This document shows, in pieces, positions 36,549 through 49,555 of a stretch of 64,000 nt of DNA. Under the pieces are notes generated by a model that worked only from the letters and a program-made list of their open reading frames with translations, searched no databases and had not been told where the DNA came from. Source of the DNA: Aliidiomarina soli (GTDB taxonomy: Bacteria > Pseudomonadota > Gammaproteobacteria > Enterobacterales > Alteromonadaceae); contig NZ_PIPO01000001.1 of the NCBI RefSeq assembly GCF_003986975.1, forward strand, positions 310,001-374,000, in the 5' to 3' direction. Each line of letters begins with the position of its first letter. Within the stretch, counting starts at the first letter, position 1. The position numbers were made by a program, and so were the translations under genes.

Positions 36549-37444
36549 CAGAAGACACACGCAGTGGTTTCGTCGCCATTGTCGGCCGCCCGAACGTGGG
36601 TAAATCGACCCTGCTGAACCAGATCCTCAAGCAGAAAATCAGTATTACCTCGAAAAAGGCCCAGACTACACGCCACCGTATTCTTGGTATTGAGACCGAG
36701 GGTCAGGATCAGGTGGTGTATGTTGATACCCCTGGCTTACACAGCGACGAGAAAAAGGCGATAAACCGTCTGATGAACCGTGCTGCAAGCTCATCAATAG
36801 GGGATGTTGACCTGGTACTTTTTGTGGTCGAGGCAACCACCTGGGGGGAAGAAGATGAAATGGTGCTGCAAAAAATCCGCCGCAGCCAGCGACCCGTGGT
36901 ACTTATCCTCAATAAAATTGATCAGCTGAAAGACAAATCCAGCTTGTTGCCGCATATTCAGATGCTGAGCGAAAAGCACCCCTTTGCTGACATTCTGCCG
37001 ATGATTGCCCGTTCTGGTGAGCATATTCCGGTACTAAAAAAGATTGTTAAAGGCTTTCTTCAGGAAGGCGTTCACATGTTCCCGGACGATTATGTTACCG
37101 ACCGTTCAGTGCGTTTTATGGCGGCTGAAGCGGTGCGCGAAAAGCTGATGCGCTTAACCGGTGACGAGTTGCCTTATTCAACGACCGTTGAAGTGGAAAA
37201 ATATGAGACCCATGAGTCCGGCACCACCCATATTCATGCCTTGATTCTGGTTGAACGGGATTCGCAAAAGCGCATGGTTATCGGCCAGGGCGGCTCGAAA
37301 TTGAAAGAAGTGGGTCAACAGGCGCGACGCGATATTGAGAAATTGATTGGTGGCAAAGTTCACCTGAACTTGTGGGTCAAAGTGAAGTCCGGTTGGGCTG
37401 ACGATGAACGCGCATTACGAAGCCTAGGGTACGGCGAGGACTAA
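36545..37444 (+). CDS. era: GTPase Era
   Basis: A 299-residue GTPase needed for 30S ribosome assembly. G1 is G-R-P-N-V-G-K-S-T near residue 14, G3 is D-T-P-G-L, G4 is N-K-I-D, and a KH RNA-binding domain with [13 protein letters not shown] is in the C-terminal third. Overlaps rnc by four bases and is followed by recO after 3 bases. Confidence 0.97.
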   Translation: MTEDTRSGFVAIVGRPNVGKSTLLNQILKQKISITSKKAQTTRHRILGIETEGQDQVVYVDTPGLHSDEKKAINRLMNRAASSSIGDVDLVLFVVEATTWGEEDEMVLQKIRRSQRPVVLILNKIDQLKDKSSLLPHIQMLSEKHPFADILPMIARSGEHIPVLKKIVKGFLQEGVHMFPDDYVTDRSVRFMAAEAVREKLMRLTGDELPYSTTVEVEKYETHESGTTHIHALILVERDSQKRMVIGQGGSKLKEVGQQARRDIEKLIGGKVHLNLWVKVKSGWADDERALRSLGYGED

Positions 37445-37447
37445 AAG

Positions 37448-38227
37448 GTGCAGCCAGCTTATGTCCTGCACCGCTGGCCGTATCAGGAACATAGCCTGAT
37501 CGTCGAGTTATTCAGTGCAGAGCAGGGCCGCGTTCGCGTGGTTGCACGCGGCGCAAGACGCAGTAAGAAAGGCCAGGCAGCGTTGCTGCAGCCGTTTCGT
37601 CTGTTGCAGGTTGAATGGCGGGGGCGCAGCGACTTAAAAACGCTGACCAGCGTCGACACCGGTGAATACGTCGCTAACCTGGCTGGCGACTATCTTTACT
37701 GCGGCTTTTATATCAATGAACTGCTGCAACGTTTAATGCCGGAACACGCGGCGATCCCCGCCTTATTTAATGATTATCAGCACACCATTGATTTGTTGCG
37801 TCAGGGGCTTCCCATGGAGCCTGTGCTGCGTAAATTTGAATGGCGACTGTTGTGCCACCTGGAACTCGAGTTTGACTGGCAGCATGAGGTTGAACAGGGC
37901 GAGCCGATGGTCGCTGACGGAGTGTATTACTTTCGTCCCGGTGAAGGCTTTGCACGGGTCTGGCACGGACGCGAACCGACACCCCATTTTAGCGGTGCAG
38001 ATATTGCCCGTATGGCCGATTTTGCCTTGCAGGACCCGCAGCTTCTTAACCAGTTCAAGTTTGTGATGCGCAGAGCGCTGGGCGCCTATTTAGGCAACAA
38101 ACCATTGCGCAGCCGCGAACTTTTCCAGGGTAAACCGGCGCCAGGCAACTCCGGAATAACGCTCGAAAGCAATGCCGGAACAGCATCCGCGGACGATCAA
38201 ACAACCGATACTAACAGCAAAGAATAA
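37448..38227 (+). CDS. recO: DNA repair protein RecO
   Basis: A 259-residue RecFOR component that anneals DNA and loads RecA onto SSB-coated gaps. The OB-fold N-terminus ([18 protein letters not shown], then G-A-R-R-S-K-K) is typical. The C-terminus has a 20-residue Ser/Thr/Asp tail not needed by the family. No zinc Cys cluster is present, as in E. coli. GTG start. Confidence 0.93.
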   Translation: MQPAYVLHRWPYQEHSLIVELFSAEQGRVRVVARGARRSKKGQAALLQPFRLLQVEWRGRSDLKTLTSVDTGEYVANLAGDYLYCGFYINELLQRLMPEHAAIPALFNDYQHTIDLLRQGLPMEPVLRKFEWRLLCHLELEFDWQHEVEQGEPMVADGVYYFRPGEGFARVWHGREPTPHFSGADIARMADFALQDPQLLNQFKFVMRRALGAYLGNKPLRSRELFQGKPAPGNSGITLESNAGTASADDQTTDTNSKE

Positions 38228-38241
38228 GAGGAGCATGCAGC

Positions 38242-38970
38242 ATGCAGGGACCTTTATTAGGGGTAAATATTGATCATGTAGCGACACTGCGTAATGCACG
38301 TGGGGTAGCCTATCCTGATCCGGTGCAGGCAGCTGCGGTAGCCGAGCAGGGCGGCGCAGATGGAATTACCATTCATTTGCGTGAAGACCGTCGCCACATT
38401 GTTGACCGCGACGTTGAGATGTTGGCAGAAACCCTGCAAACCCGAATGAATCTGGAAATGGCGATGACCGATGAAATGGTTGCCATTGCTTGCCGGGTGA
38501 AGCCGGTTTATGTGTGTCTGGTACCGGAAAAACGCGAGGAGCTGACCACGGAAGGCGGGCTCGATGTGGCCGGTCAAATTTCCCGTACCCGCGATGTGGT
38601 AACCCAACTTACTGAGGCGGGTATTCAGGTGAGTCTGTTTATCGATGCTGACACCCGTCAACTGGAAGCCGCACGTGAAGTGGGTGCGCCGCTGGTTGAA
38701 CTGCATACAGGCCATTACGCCGAGGTCTCAGGTCAGGCTCAGCAGGATGCTCTGATGCAACTGAGAAAATCGGCACGTGAAGCGAAAGCGCTGGGACTGA
38801 CAGTGAATGCCGGGCATGGTTTGCATTATCACAACACTGCGGAAATAGCGGCGATCCCTGAGTTTTATGAACTGAATATCGGCCATGCTATCGTAGCCCG
38901 TTCTGTATTTACCGGACTGGAGCAGGCGGTGCGGGAAATGAAACACATTCTGCAAAGTGCGCGAGCTTAA
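38242..38970 (+). CDS. pdxJ: Pyridoxine 5'-phosphate synthase PdxJ
   Basis: A 242-residue TIM-barrel enzyme making pyridoxine 5'-phosphate from 1-deoxyxylulose phosphate and 3-amino-2-oxopropyl phosphate. The start [14 protein letters not shown] and the H-L-R-E-D-R-R-H and G-H-G-L-H-Y-H-N motifs are all present. Ribosome site AGAGGAGC. acpS starts 2 bases later, the typical order. Confidence 0.97.
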   Translation: MQGPLLGVNIDHVATLRNARGVAYPDPVQAAAVAEQGGADGITIHLREDRRHIVDRDVEMLAETLQTRMNLEMAMTDEMVAIACRVKPVYVCLVPEKREELTTEGGLDVAGQISRTRDVVTQLTEAGIQVSLFIDADTRQLEAAREVGAPLVELHTGHYAEVSGQAQQDALMQLRKSAREAKALGLTVNAGHGLHYHNTAEIAAIPEFYELNIGHAIVARSVFTGLEQAVREMKHILQSARA

Positions 38971-38972
38971 CC

Positions 38973-39350
38973 ATGAGTGTGCTTGGGATCGGGACCGACA
39001 TTGTCAGCATTGAACGAATTGCTGGGTTACTGGAACGCAACCCGGCATTTGCTGAGCGGGTACTGACCCCGACAGAGCGTGCAACTTTTGCTGAACACCG
39101 CCAGCCGGTAGCCTTCCTGGCCAAACGTTGGGCGGCAAAGGAAGCGACAGCGAAAGCGCTGGGGACTGGCATTGGGGAGGTTTCCTTTCAGCATATCGAA
39201 GTCACCCGCTTGCCGAGTGGGCAACCTCAGTTGCAGTTGCATGGTGCTGCTCAGGCGCAGGCGACCGCCCTTGGGGCGACCCAATTTCACCTTTCCCTCA
39301 GCGATGAACGCGAATTTGCCATAGCTTACGTGGTTTTGTCTGCTATTTGA
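38973..39350 (+). CDS. acpS: Holo-ACP synthase AcpS
   Basis: A 125-residue phosphopantetheinyl transferase that activates acyl carrier protein. G-I-G-T-D-I-V at residues 5-11 and R-W-A-A-K-E-A-T-A-K-A-L-G hold the metal and catalytic residues. It ends the lepA-to-acpS cluster. Unusually, relA follows after only 72 bases, with no barA or rlmD between. Confidence 0.95.
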   Translation: MSVLGIGTDIVSIERIAGLLERNPAFAERVLTPTERATFAEHRQPVAFLAKRWAAKEATAKALGTGIGEVSFQHIEVTRLPSGQPQLQLHGAAQAQATALGATQFHLSLSDEREFAIAYVVLSAI

Positions 39351-39422
39351 TTGACAGGGCAGGCCTGATTTCGCACATTGTAGCTACGGCAGTCGCTTTT
39401 TCAGATAGCAGGTAGGAATAAC

Positions 39423-41621
39423 ATGGTTCAGGTTCGCAGTATTCACGTCGACAAAGGGGTTCAGCAGCAGGGTGGCTGGCTGGCCGCGATTAAACGTGAC
39501 AAGGTGCGCGACAACCTGAAAGCGCTGGCCGCAGCGTTGCAACGCCTTCCGGCGATTGAACAAAATCCTTCATTGTTGGTTAAAGGCGAAGAAATGGTTG
39601 AGATCCTGGCCGATCTCAACCTTGATAAGCTGGGGTTGCAGGCGGCGTTGTGCCTGCCGGCGTTTGAAGATGCAGCCATAGACAACGACTGGCTGCACGA
39701 GCAGGGCGGTGACAAGCTGGTGGCGATGGTCGATACCGTGCATCAGATGCAGAGTATCAGTGAGTTGCAACACTTCCAGCACGGTAAACCCAATGCCGCT
39801 CAGATCGACACCGTGCGCCGCATGTTACTGGCGATGGTGGAAGATGTCCGCGCGGTGCTGATTAAGCTGGCCGAACGTATTTGCCAGCTGCGCTTACTAA
39901 AAAATGCCGATGAAGAAGAGCGTGTACTGGCGGCGAAAGAATGCAGTGAAATCTATGCGCCGCTGGCCAACCGTTTAGGCATAGGTCAGCTTAAATGGGA
40001 GTTGGAAGACCTCGCGTTTCGTTACCTGCACCCGCAAACCTACAAACAGATCGCCAAACAGCTGGACGAAAAACGTCTGCAGCGGGAAGCCTATATCGAT
40101 GAGTTTGTCACCGATTTACAGACCCACCTTGATGCAGAGCACGTCGATGCGAGCGTCTATGGGCGGCCCAAACATATCTACAGCATCTGGCGCAAGATGC
40201 AAAAAAAGAACCTCGGTTTTGATGAACTGTTCGATATTCGGGCGGTGCGGGTTGTCACTCAGTCATTGAAAGACTGCTATGGCGCGCTTGGGGTGGTCCA
40301 CACCAGATGGCGCCATCTGGCGTCGGAGTTTGATGACTATGTGGCGACCCCGAAAGCAAACGGCTACCAGTCTATTCATACGGTGGTGATTGGGCCGGAA
40401 AGTAAGAATGTCGAGATCCAGATCCGTTCAGAGCAAATGCACGATGACGCCGAGATGGGGGTCGCTGCGCACTGGGTGTATAAAGAAGGCGCCCCTGGCG
40501 GTCGAGGTCAGGGCTACGAGGAGCGCATTGCCTGGCTGCGTAAGCTGTTAGCCTGGCATGAAGACATGGCGGAAAACGAGGATCTGGTGCAGGAGATTCG
40601 CAGTCAGGTTTTCGAAGACCGGGTCTATGTGTTTACCCCAAAAGGGGACGTGATTGATTTACCGGCAGGCTCGACGCCGCTGGATTTTGCCTATTACATT
40701 CATAGTCAGGTTGGGCACCGTTGTATTGGTGCCAAGGTCGACGGACGCATTGTGCCTTTTACCTATCATCTGCAAAACGGTGAACGGGTTGAAATACTGA
40801 CGCAGAAAGAACCTTCTCCGCGGCGTGACTGGATGAACCCGGGTTTGGGCTATCTCAATTCCGGGCGGGCGCGGACCAAAGTTGCCACCTATTTTAAAAA
40901 GCTCGACCGCGATAAACATATTCATGCGGGCAAAGAACTGCTTGATGCGGAGCTGGCCCGACAGAAGCTGACCATGGCCGATGCGGATAAAGCGGTGTCG
41001 CGCTTTAATATGACCCATCCCGATGACCTTCTGGCAGCAATTGGTGCCGGTGATATAGGGTTGCACCAGGTGGTCAATTACCTCAAGCCGCCGTCGGAAA
41101 CCGAAGACCAGTCGGCCGAACAGGTGCTAAAAAAGGTCATAAAACGGAAAACCTCGAACAAAAAAGGCAAAGAAGGGGTTCAGGTTGAAGGAATAGGCAA
41201 CCTGATGATGAGCTTTGCCCGCTGTTGTCAGCCGTTGCCGGGCGATCCCATTATGGGCTATGTGACCCAGGGGCGAGGCGTTTCGGTGCACCAGAAACAT
41301 TGTGAACAACTGCAACAGCTTCTCGAGATAAGCCCTGAACGGGGAATTGACGTGCACTGGTCAGGTGGCACGCAACAACAATATGAAGCACGCATTGAAG
41401 TGCAGGCGATGGACCGCAGTGGTTTACTGCATGAAATTACCACCATTATGTCGAATGAAAAAGTGAACGTCAGCGAGGTTAATTCTAAACTGGACCCGCG
41501 ATCGTCGCAGGTAAGCCTGCTGCTGACACTGTTTGTTCGCGACCACGACGAGCTGCAGCGTGTGCTGGGGCGTATTCGCCAGTTAACCGACGTTATCAGC
41601 GTCCAACGGATGCAGTTATAA
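39423..41621 (+). CDS. relA: (p)ppGpp synthetase RelA
   Basis: A 732-residue stringent-response synthetase activated on ribosomes by uncharged tRNA. The N-terminal HD region lacks the H-D hydrolase pair, as in E. coli RelA, so it is a monofunctional synthetase. The synthetase has Y-G-R-P-K-H-I-Y-S-I-W-R-K-M, F-D-I-R-A-V-R-V and E-I-Q-I-R-S. TGS (V-F-T-P-K-G-D-V) and C-terminal ACT domains follow. TTGACA at 39351 may be its -35, but no convincing -10 is seen. Confidence 0.96.
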   Translation: MVQVRSIHVDKGVQQQGGWLAAIKRDKVRDNLKALAAALQRLPAIEQNPSLLVKGEEMVEILADLNLDKLGLQAALCLPAFEDAAIDNDWLHEQGGDKLVAMVDTVHQMQSISELQHFQHGKPNAAQIDTVRRMLLAMVEDVRAVLIKLAERICQLRLLKNADEEERVLAAKECSEIYAPLANRLGIGQLKWELEDLAFRYLHPQTYKQIAKQLDEKRLQREAYIDEFVTDLQTHLDAEHVDASVYGRPKHIYSIWRKMQKKNLGFDELFDIRAVRVVTQSLKDCYGALGVVHTRWRHLASEFDDYVATPKANGYQSIHTVVIGPESKNVEIQIRSEQMHDDAEMGVAAHWVYKEGAPGGRGQGYEERIAWLRKLLAWHEDMAENEDLVQEIRSQVFEDRVYVFTPKGDVIDLPAGSTPLDFAYYIHSQVGHRCIGAKVDGRIVPFTYHLQNGERVEILTQKEPSPRRDWMNPGLGYLNSGRARTKVATYFKKLDRDKHIHAGKELLDAELARQKLTMADADKAVSRFNMTHPDDLLAAIGAGDIGLHQVVNYLKPPSETEDQSAEQVLKKVIKRKTSNKKGKEGVQVEGIGNLMMSFARCCQPLPGDPIMGYVTQGRGVSVHQKHCEQLQQLLEISPERGIDVHWSGGTQQQYEARIEVQAMDRSGLLHEITTIMSNEKVNVSEVNSKLDPRSSQVSLLLTLFVRDHDELQRVLGRIRQLTDVISVQRMQL

Positions 41622-41640
41622 CAGACCTGAGGAAAGGGTA

Positions 41641-42450
41641 ATGCAGGTATCAGTACCGACCGATTCATCTCCACTACAACGCTTGCTGCAGATTATGGCG
41701 GCGTTGCGCGACCCAGAGTCCGGCTGCCCCTGGGATCTAAAGCAGGATTTTGCCAGCATAGTGCCGCACACCATTGAGGAAGCCTATGAAGTAGCGGATG
41801 CCATTGCCAAGGGCGAACCGCAGGCGATTCAGGATGAACTGGGTGATTTGCTATTTCAGGTGGTTTTTTATGCTCAGTTGGGGCGTGAACAAGGCTGGTT
41901 TGGCTTCGATGACATCGCCGCCGGTGTCGGCGATAAACTGATTCGACGTCATCCCCATGTCTTTGCCACGGGCGCTGATGGCATGACCGCCGAGGCGGTT
42001 AAAGAGCAATGGGAAGCGATTAAACGCGAAGAACGCGCAGAAAAAGACGCCTCGGCGAGTGTATTTACCGATGTGCCGGCCAACTTACCGGCACTGCTGC
42101 AGGCAGTGAAAATTCAGAAGCGCTGCCGCAGTGTTGGTTTTGACTGGGACGATATTCGGCCAGTGCTGGATAAAGTGCGTGAAGAGGTCGATGAAGTCCA
42201 GGCTGAGCTTGATGCAGCGCAGTTGGATGAGGACAAACTGGCGGAAGAAATTGGCGATTTGCTATTTTCAGTGGTCAACCTGGCGCGCCATGCCAAAGTG
42301 AACCCGGAATCAGCGTTACGGGCTGCGAACCAGAAGTTTATTCATCGGTTTAACGCGGTGGAGCGCCAGGCGGAGGCCGCGCAACGTTCTCTGGCCGACT
42401 TTTCTTTAGTTGAATTAGAGACTTTCTGGCAGCTGGCGAAACAATCGTGA
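41641..42450 (+). CDS. mazG: Nucleoside triphosphate pyrophosphohydrolase MazG
   Basis: A 269-residue enzyme with two MazG domains that hydrolyses NTPs to NMPs and tempers (p)ppGpp. G-C-P-W-D and E-E-A-Y-E-V-A-D-A...E-L-G-D-L-L-F are in the first domain; the second repeats R-E-E-V-D-E-V and E-E-I-G-D-L-L-F. It follows relA directly with a GAGGAAAGG ribosome site, as in E. coli. Confidence 0.95.
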   Translation: MQVSVPTDSSPLQRLLQIMAALRDPESGCPWDLKQDFASIVPHTIEEAYEVADAIAKGEPQAIQDELGDLLFQVVFYAQLGREQGWFGFDDIAAGVGDKLIRRHPHVFATGADGMTAEAVKEQWEAIKREERAEKDASASVFTDVPANLPALLQAVKIQKRCRSVGFDWDDIRPVLDKVREEVDEVQAELDAAQLDEDKLAEEIGDLLFSVVNLARHAKVNPESALRAANQKFIHRFNAVERQAEAAQRSLADFSLVELETFWQLAKQS

Positions 42451-42479
42451 TTGTTGCGGGTGCGGATAACGGGTATACT
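42451..42479 (+). promoter_or_regulatory. pyrG promoter
   Basis: TTGTTG (42451-42456) and TATACT (42474-42479) are 17 bases apart, starting right after the mazG stop codon. The predicted start of transcription, 42484-42488, falls in CCCC, so transcription may be tuned by nucleotide levels. That last point is inference. Confidence 0.6.
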
Positions 42480-42518
42480 ATTTCCCCGTCTTAAGTACTT
42501 TTCCTAAAAATTCCCTGA

Positions 42519-45484
<2,966 letters not shown>

Positions 45485-45501
45485 GCCACCCGGCACCAGT
45501 G

Positions 45502-46173
45502 ATGAATCAAGCGGACTTTCTCTCCGGTTATGGGCAAAGCCAGTTTGCTGAGCTTTGCAATGCGCTGTATGAGCGGGAGCTGCATGATTTAAGCTGGAAT
45601 GGGCCAGACAACGCGGGCTTTTTGAAGCGCCGTCTGGCCAGTCTGCCTTCGTATGTAAAGCGTGCCTCGCACGCTTTACTTCGTTTAGAGCAAACGCGTG
45701 TGCAGCAGCACCAGGACGGCGGCTACCAGGGTTTGTTGTTGGATGTGCAGAATGCCAGCTGGCAAGGCAAACAAGCCGCCCACGCACCAGCCAGGAAGCA
45801 TCAGGGCGAGAAACTGCAACACTGGTTGCAAAAAAATGCTGCCCTGGGTCTGGTGATGCCGGTGCAGGTTGAACACCAGCAGCTACAAAGTGTGTACCTG
45901 GATAGCATTGATCAGTTAGATCTGGAGACCAGTGAAGCGGGCCGCGTGCATCTGAACCGCTATGGATGGTTCTCACTTGATGGTAGACCGTTAGATGAAG
46001 CCGGGGCGCTGTTACTGAAACCGACCAGGCAGAGCATGACGGCGGCCTGTTGCGGTCATCAGTGGTCGGTGGCTGGACGTAAGCTGCCGCGTACATTAAG
46101 CTTGCGTGAGGTGTTGCTGGCCACCACATTACAGTGGCCGCGTTTTACTCAGGTTGTCCCGTTACCTGCTTAG
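45502..46173 (+). CDS. Orphan protein between eno and ftsB
   Basis: A 223-residue protein of unknown family. It is Gln/Leu/His-rich and lacks a signal peptide and membrane segments. A helical N-terminal half is followed by V-H-L-N-R-Y-G-W-F-S-L-D-G near residue 150 and a C-C-G-H segment near 183. The plus-strand frame has codon use like its neighbours, which favours it over the antisense frame. The start is ATG at 45502 or GTG at 45499; neither has a clear ribosome site, so it may depend on read-through from eno. ftsB follows after 7 bases. Confidence 0.65.
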   Translation: MNQADFLSGYGQSQFAELCNALYERELHDLSWNGPDNAGFLKRRLASLPSYVKRASHALLRLEQTRVQQHQDGGYQGLLLDVQNASWQGKQAAHAPARKHQGEKLQHWLQKNAALGLVMPVQVEHQQLQSVYLDSIDQLDLETSEAGRVHLNRYGWFSLDGRPLDEAGALLLKPTRQSMTAACCGHQWSVAGRKLPRTLSLREVLLATTLQWPRFTQVVPLPA

Positions 46174-46180
46174 GTTGAAT

Positions 46181-46489
46181 ATGCGTTTATTAACTTTGAT
46201 TACTCTTGCCTTGTTGCTGGCATTGCAATATCGGTTCTGGGCTGGTGACAATGGCCTGGCTGAATTGCACGCAATGCAACAGGATATAGAACGTCAGCAG
46301 GCGTCCAACGAGCAGCTGGAACAACGCAATCAGCTATTACGAGCTGACATCCACGACTTGCGCAATGCGCAGGAAGCAGTTGAAGAGTTCGCCCGCAATG
46401 AGCTGGGACTGATTAAAGAAGACGAGACGTTTTTTCGCCTGGTTCGTTTGCAGCCCGATGAATCGTTGCAACCCGTTAATACCAATTAA
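46181..46489 (+). CDS. ftsB: Cell division protein FtsB
   Basis: A 102-residue bitopic divisome protein. One membrane segment lies at residues 3-20, followed by a coiled coil (residues 27-65, E-R-Q-Q-A-S-N-E-Q-L) that pairs with FtsL and FtsQ. A-R-N-E-L-G-L-I-K-E-D-E-T-F is the conserved C-terminal motif. ATG at 46181 gives the expected N-terminus; earlier in-frame codons lie inside the preceding gene. Confidence 0.93.
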   Translation: MRLLTLITLALLLALQYRFWAGDNGLAELHAMQQDIERQQASNEQLEQRNQLLRADIHDLRNAQEAVEEFARNELGLIKEDETFFRLVRLQPDESLQPVNTN

Positions 46490-46513
46490 CTCCCCGCACT
46501 GAGCAGCATTATA

Positions 46514-47236
46514 ATGACGACCCGACAAACCCCGGCGACATCCTATATCGCAGTGGTTCCGGCTGCCGGTATTGGTAGCCGAATGCAGTTGGAACAGCCT
46601 AAGCAGTACCTGCAACTGGCTGGGAAAACGATTCTTGAACACAGCATCGCGACTTTGCTCGCTGAGCCTCGCATTCAAGCGGTGGTAGTGGCCCTGCACG
46701 CCGATGATGATCAGTTCAGCCAACTTCCGCTGGCTCAGGACCCGCGCCTGCATACCGTCGTTGGCGGTGCCAGCAGAGCCAGTTCAGTAACCTCCGCTTT
46801 GCGCTATCTGGTGCAACACTGGCCGCATGCACATGCCGTGGTGCATGATGCGGCCCGGCCTTGCTTACAAGGTTCTGATCTGGCCTGCTTACTGGATACG
46901 GCGGCTGAGTATCCCGACGACGGAGCGCTGCTGGCGTATTCGGTGCGCGATACGATGAAGCGCAGTACGGTGCAACAACGGGTTCTGCAAACCGTGTCAC
47001 GGGAGCATCTGTGGCATGCGTTAACGCCCCAGGTATTTTCAGCGACAGCATTGCTCGAGGTGTTACTAAAAGCCGAACTGGCAAAAGTTGAGATCACGGA
47101 TGAAGCCTCTGCGATGGAATGGGCCGGGGGGCAGCCACATTTGGTTAGTGGGCGGTCGAGTAATATTAAAGTAACGCAACCTGACGACTTGGAATTTGTC
47201 GATCTATGGCTGCAACAATTCATTGGTAACCAGTAA
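46514..47236 (+). CDS. ispD: 2-C-methyl-D-erythritol 4-phosphate cytidylyltransferase IspD
   Basis: A 240-residue enzyme of the MEP isoprenoid pathway. V-V-P-A-A-G-I-G-S-R-M near residue 14 is the CTP-binding loop, Q-P-K-Q-Y follows, and V-H-D-A-A-R-P-C is the second signature. Located between ftsB and ispF as in most gammaproteobacteria. Confidence 0.96.
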   Translation: MTTRQTPATSYIAVVPAAGIGSRMQLEQPKQYLQLAGKTILEHSIATLLAEPRIQAVVVALHADDDQFSQLPLAQDPRLHTVVGGASRASSVTSALRYLVQHWPHAHAVVHDAARPCLQGSDLACLLDTAAEYPDDGALLAYSVRDTMKRSTVQQRVLQTVSREHLWHALTPQVFSATALLEVLLKAELAKVEITDEASAMEWAGGQPHLVSGRSSNIKVTQPDDLEFVDLWLQQFIGNQ

Positions 47237-47265
47237 TCGTTTACCATCTGTAAGGTTTACTCAGT

Positions 47266-47760
47266 ATGATGAGAATTGGTCAGGGCTTTGACGTTCATAA
47301 ATTTGGTGGGGATGGCCCTGTATATTTAGGCGGCGTGGCGATTGAGCATGCACGCGGTTTGCTTGCGCATTCCGACGGTGACGTGCTGCTGCATGCGCTG
47401 TGTGATGCATTGCTCGGTGCGTTAGCCATGGGTGATATCGGTCATTTATTTCCGGATACCGATCCGGCTTACAAAGGGGCTGACAGCAAAGAACTGACCC
47501 GCGAGGTTTACCGTCGGGTGCAGGAGGCCGGTTATCAGCTGGTCAATGCTGATGTTACCGTGATGGCCGAAGTTCCCAAATTAAAACCGCATAACCTGGC
47601 GATACGCCAGTCGATTTGTGCCTTACTGGACTGTGCAGTGGATGCAGTGAGTGTGAAGGCGACGACAACTGAAAAACTTGGTTTCACCGGCCGTGAGGAA
47701 GGCATTGCCTGCTCTGCGGTGGTGCTCCTGGAAAAAATGGCGCTGCCTGATGACAATTAA
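47266..47760 (+). CDS. ispF: 2-C-methyl-D-erythritol 2,4-cyclodiphosphate synthase IspF
   Basis: A 164-residue trimeric zinc enzyme, the step after IspE in the MEP pathway. G-F-D-V-H-K-F and the S-D-G-D-V-L-L-H-A metal site are present, as is the L-F-P-D-T-D-P loop. ATGATG start, either codon possible. truD begins 11 bases before its stop. Confidence 0.96.
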   Translation: MMRIGQGFDVHKFGGDGPVYLGGVAIEHARGLLAHSDGDVLLHALCDALLGALAMGDIGHLFPDTDPAYKGADSKELTREVYRRVQEAGYQLVNADVTVMAEVPKLKPHNLAIRQSICALLDCAVDAVSVKATTTEKLGFTGREEGIACSAVVLLEKMALPDDN

Positions 47761-48802
47761 TTTTGATTTTGCCTATGCCGGTGGCGCGGCTCCGACCGCC
47801 CACGCATTGTTTAAACAGCAACCTGACGACTTTCAGGTGCGTGAAGTATTGGGTTTTGAGATTGAAGACGACCCGAAAGGTCAGCACCATTGGCTGTGGA
47901 TCGAGAAAAGCGGTGCCAACACTGACTTTGTTGCCAAACAGCTAGCCCGCTTTGTTGATGTTCCGGCTCGTGAAGTGAGCTATTCCGGGATCAAAGATCG
48001 ACAGGCACGGACCTGGCAATGGTTTTCGGTGCAGTTACCGGCGACTCGAGAAGTGGACTGGTCGGCACTGGTTGATGACGAATTTCGTATTGTTGAGGTC
48101 AAGCGTTGTGGGCGAAAGCTACGCCGCGGCAGCCACCAGAGCAATGAATTTGTCATCACCCTGCGCGATGTGTCAGATGCGGAGGCGGTCAACGAGGCAT
48201 TGCAGCAGGTGAAGACGCAGGGGGCGCCGCATTATTTTGGCGAACAGCGTTTTGGCCATCAGGGCAATAATATTAGCAAGGCGCTGACCATGTTCGCTGG
48301 TAAGCGGATCAAAGACAGAAACCTGCGCAGCCTTTTAATTTCAGCGGCACGCTCCTATATATTTAACCATTATCTTAGCGAGCGGATCCGGCAGGGCATG
48401 TTACAAACGCCAATAGAGGGCGACGTGATGACGTTGCGCGGCAGCCACTCTTATTTTATTGCCGATGAACTCGATGATGCGTTACTGCAACGTTTTAGCG
48501 AAGGCGATATTGATATTGGCGGGCCATTATGGGGCCGTGGCGAGCGGCTCAGTCAGGCAAGCGCAGCAGACTTTGAGCAGCAGGCATTGATCGCGATGAG
48601 TGAATTGCAGGATGGCCTGGAAAAAGCAGGTTTAAAGCAGGAACGGCGGCCCTTGCGAGTCGTGCCGGCCGGGTTGCAGTGGCAGTGGTCAGGCGCGGAT
48701 TGCGAAGTGCGCATGAACCTTCCAGCGGGCGCGTACGCCACCAGTGTCTTGCGTGAAGTCGCACAATTACGCTCAGCCCCCGTTAGCACAGGAGATGAAT
48801 AG
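47750..48802 (+). CDS. truD: tRNA pseudouridine(13) synthase TruD
   Basis: A 350-residue enzyme that makes pseudouridine 13 in tRNA-Glu. The catalytic Asp is in [11 protein letters not shown] near residue 80. N-Y-F-G-E-Q-R-F-G is seen here as H-Y-F-G-E-Q-R-F-G. The ATG at 47750 lies inside the end of ispF; the upstream in-frame start at 47678 would add a non-homologous extension. Confidence 0.94.
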   Translation: MTINFDFAYAGGAAPTAHALFKQQPDDFQVREVLGFEIEDDPKGQHHWLWIEKSGANTDFVAKQLARFVDVPAREVSYSGIKDRQARTWQWFSVQLPATREVDWSALVDDEFRIVEVKRCGRKLRRGSHQSNEFVITLRDVSDAEAVNEALQQVKTQGAPHYFGEQRFGHQGNNISKALTMFAGKRIKDRNLRSLLISAARSYIFNHYLSERIRQGMLQTPIEGDVMTLRGSHSYFIADELDDALLQRFSEGDIDIGGPLWGRGERLSQASAADFEQQALIAMSELQDGLEKAGLKQERRPLRVVPAGLQWQWSGADCEVRMNLPAGAYATSVLREVAQLRSAPVSTGDE

Positions 48803-49555
48803 GTGAAAATACTCTTAAGTAATGACGATGGCGTGCGTGCGCCGGGTATTACGGTACTTTATAAAGCACTCAGTGAGATTGCAGATGTTCGCGTGATCGC
48901 ACCGGAGCGCAACTGCAGTGGTGCCAGCAATTCATTGACCTTGCATGACCCGCTGCGGGTTGAACAACTTGAAAATGGTTTTATTTCGGTCAATGGGACG
49001 CCCACAGACTGTGTTCATTTAGGCACGAATTCGCCATTAGCGGAGATCCCTGATCTGGTCGTTTCAGGTATTAACGATGCGCCGAATATGGGTGACGATG
49101 TACTCTATTCCGGCACCGTTGCTGCGGCGACAGAGGGCCGTTTTATGGGCTTGCCGGCGATTGCGGTTTCGATGGGGGCGCCGGGTCATGACTACTACGA
49201 AACGGCAGCAAAAGTGGTCACTGATTTAGTCCTGCGTTTGCAGCAGAAACCGCTAAGCGCGGACTTTGTGCTCAACGTCAACGTGCCATATTGCAGCTTA
49301 AAAGGGATAAAAGGGACGCGGATTACCCGTCTTGGCCGTCGCCACCGCGCCGAAGGTATGGTTCGTGGGACTGACCCGCGGGGCCGCGAATTATTCTGGT
49401 ATGGGCCAGTAGGCCAGCACCAGGATGATGGGCCGGATACCGACTTTGCTGCGATTCGCGACCACTATGTTTCGATTACACCATTGACCGTGGATATGAC
49501 TGCGCCAGTGACTCAACAAGACAACGTCAGGGATTGGTTAACAAACGATTTATGA
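48803..49555 (+). CDS. surE: 5'/3'-nucleotidase SurE
   Basis: A 250-residue metal-dependent nucleotidase, also called survival protein E. The N-terminal [14 protein letters not shown] holds the metal Asp pair, and S-G-I-N and Y-S-G-T-V-A-A-A are typical. GTG start immediately after the truD stop. The pcm start overlaps its stop. Confidence 0.95.
   Translation: MKILLSNDDGVRAPGITVLYKALSEIADVRVIAPERNCSGASNSLTLHDPLRVEQLENGFISVNGTPTDCVHLGTNSPLAEIPDLVVSGINDAPNMGDDVLYSGTVAAATEGRFMGLPAIAVSMGAPGHDYYETAAKVVTDLVLRLQQKPLSADFVLNVNVPYCSLKGIKGTRITRLGRRHRAEGMVRGTDPRGRELFWYGPVGQHQDDGPDTDFAAIRDHYVSITPLTVDMTAPVTQQDNVRDWLTNDL

Noticed and set aside
38257-38715. A 152-codon minus-strand frame inside pdxJ
   Set aside because: Antisense to a highly conserved enzyme; no supporting signals.
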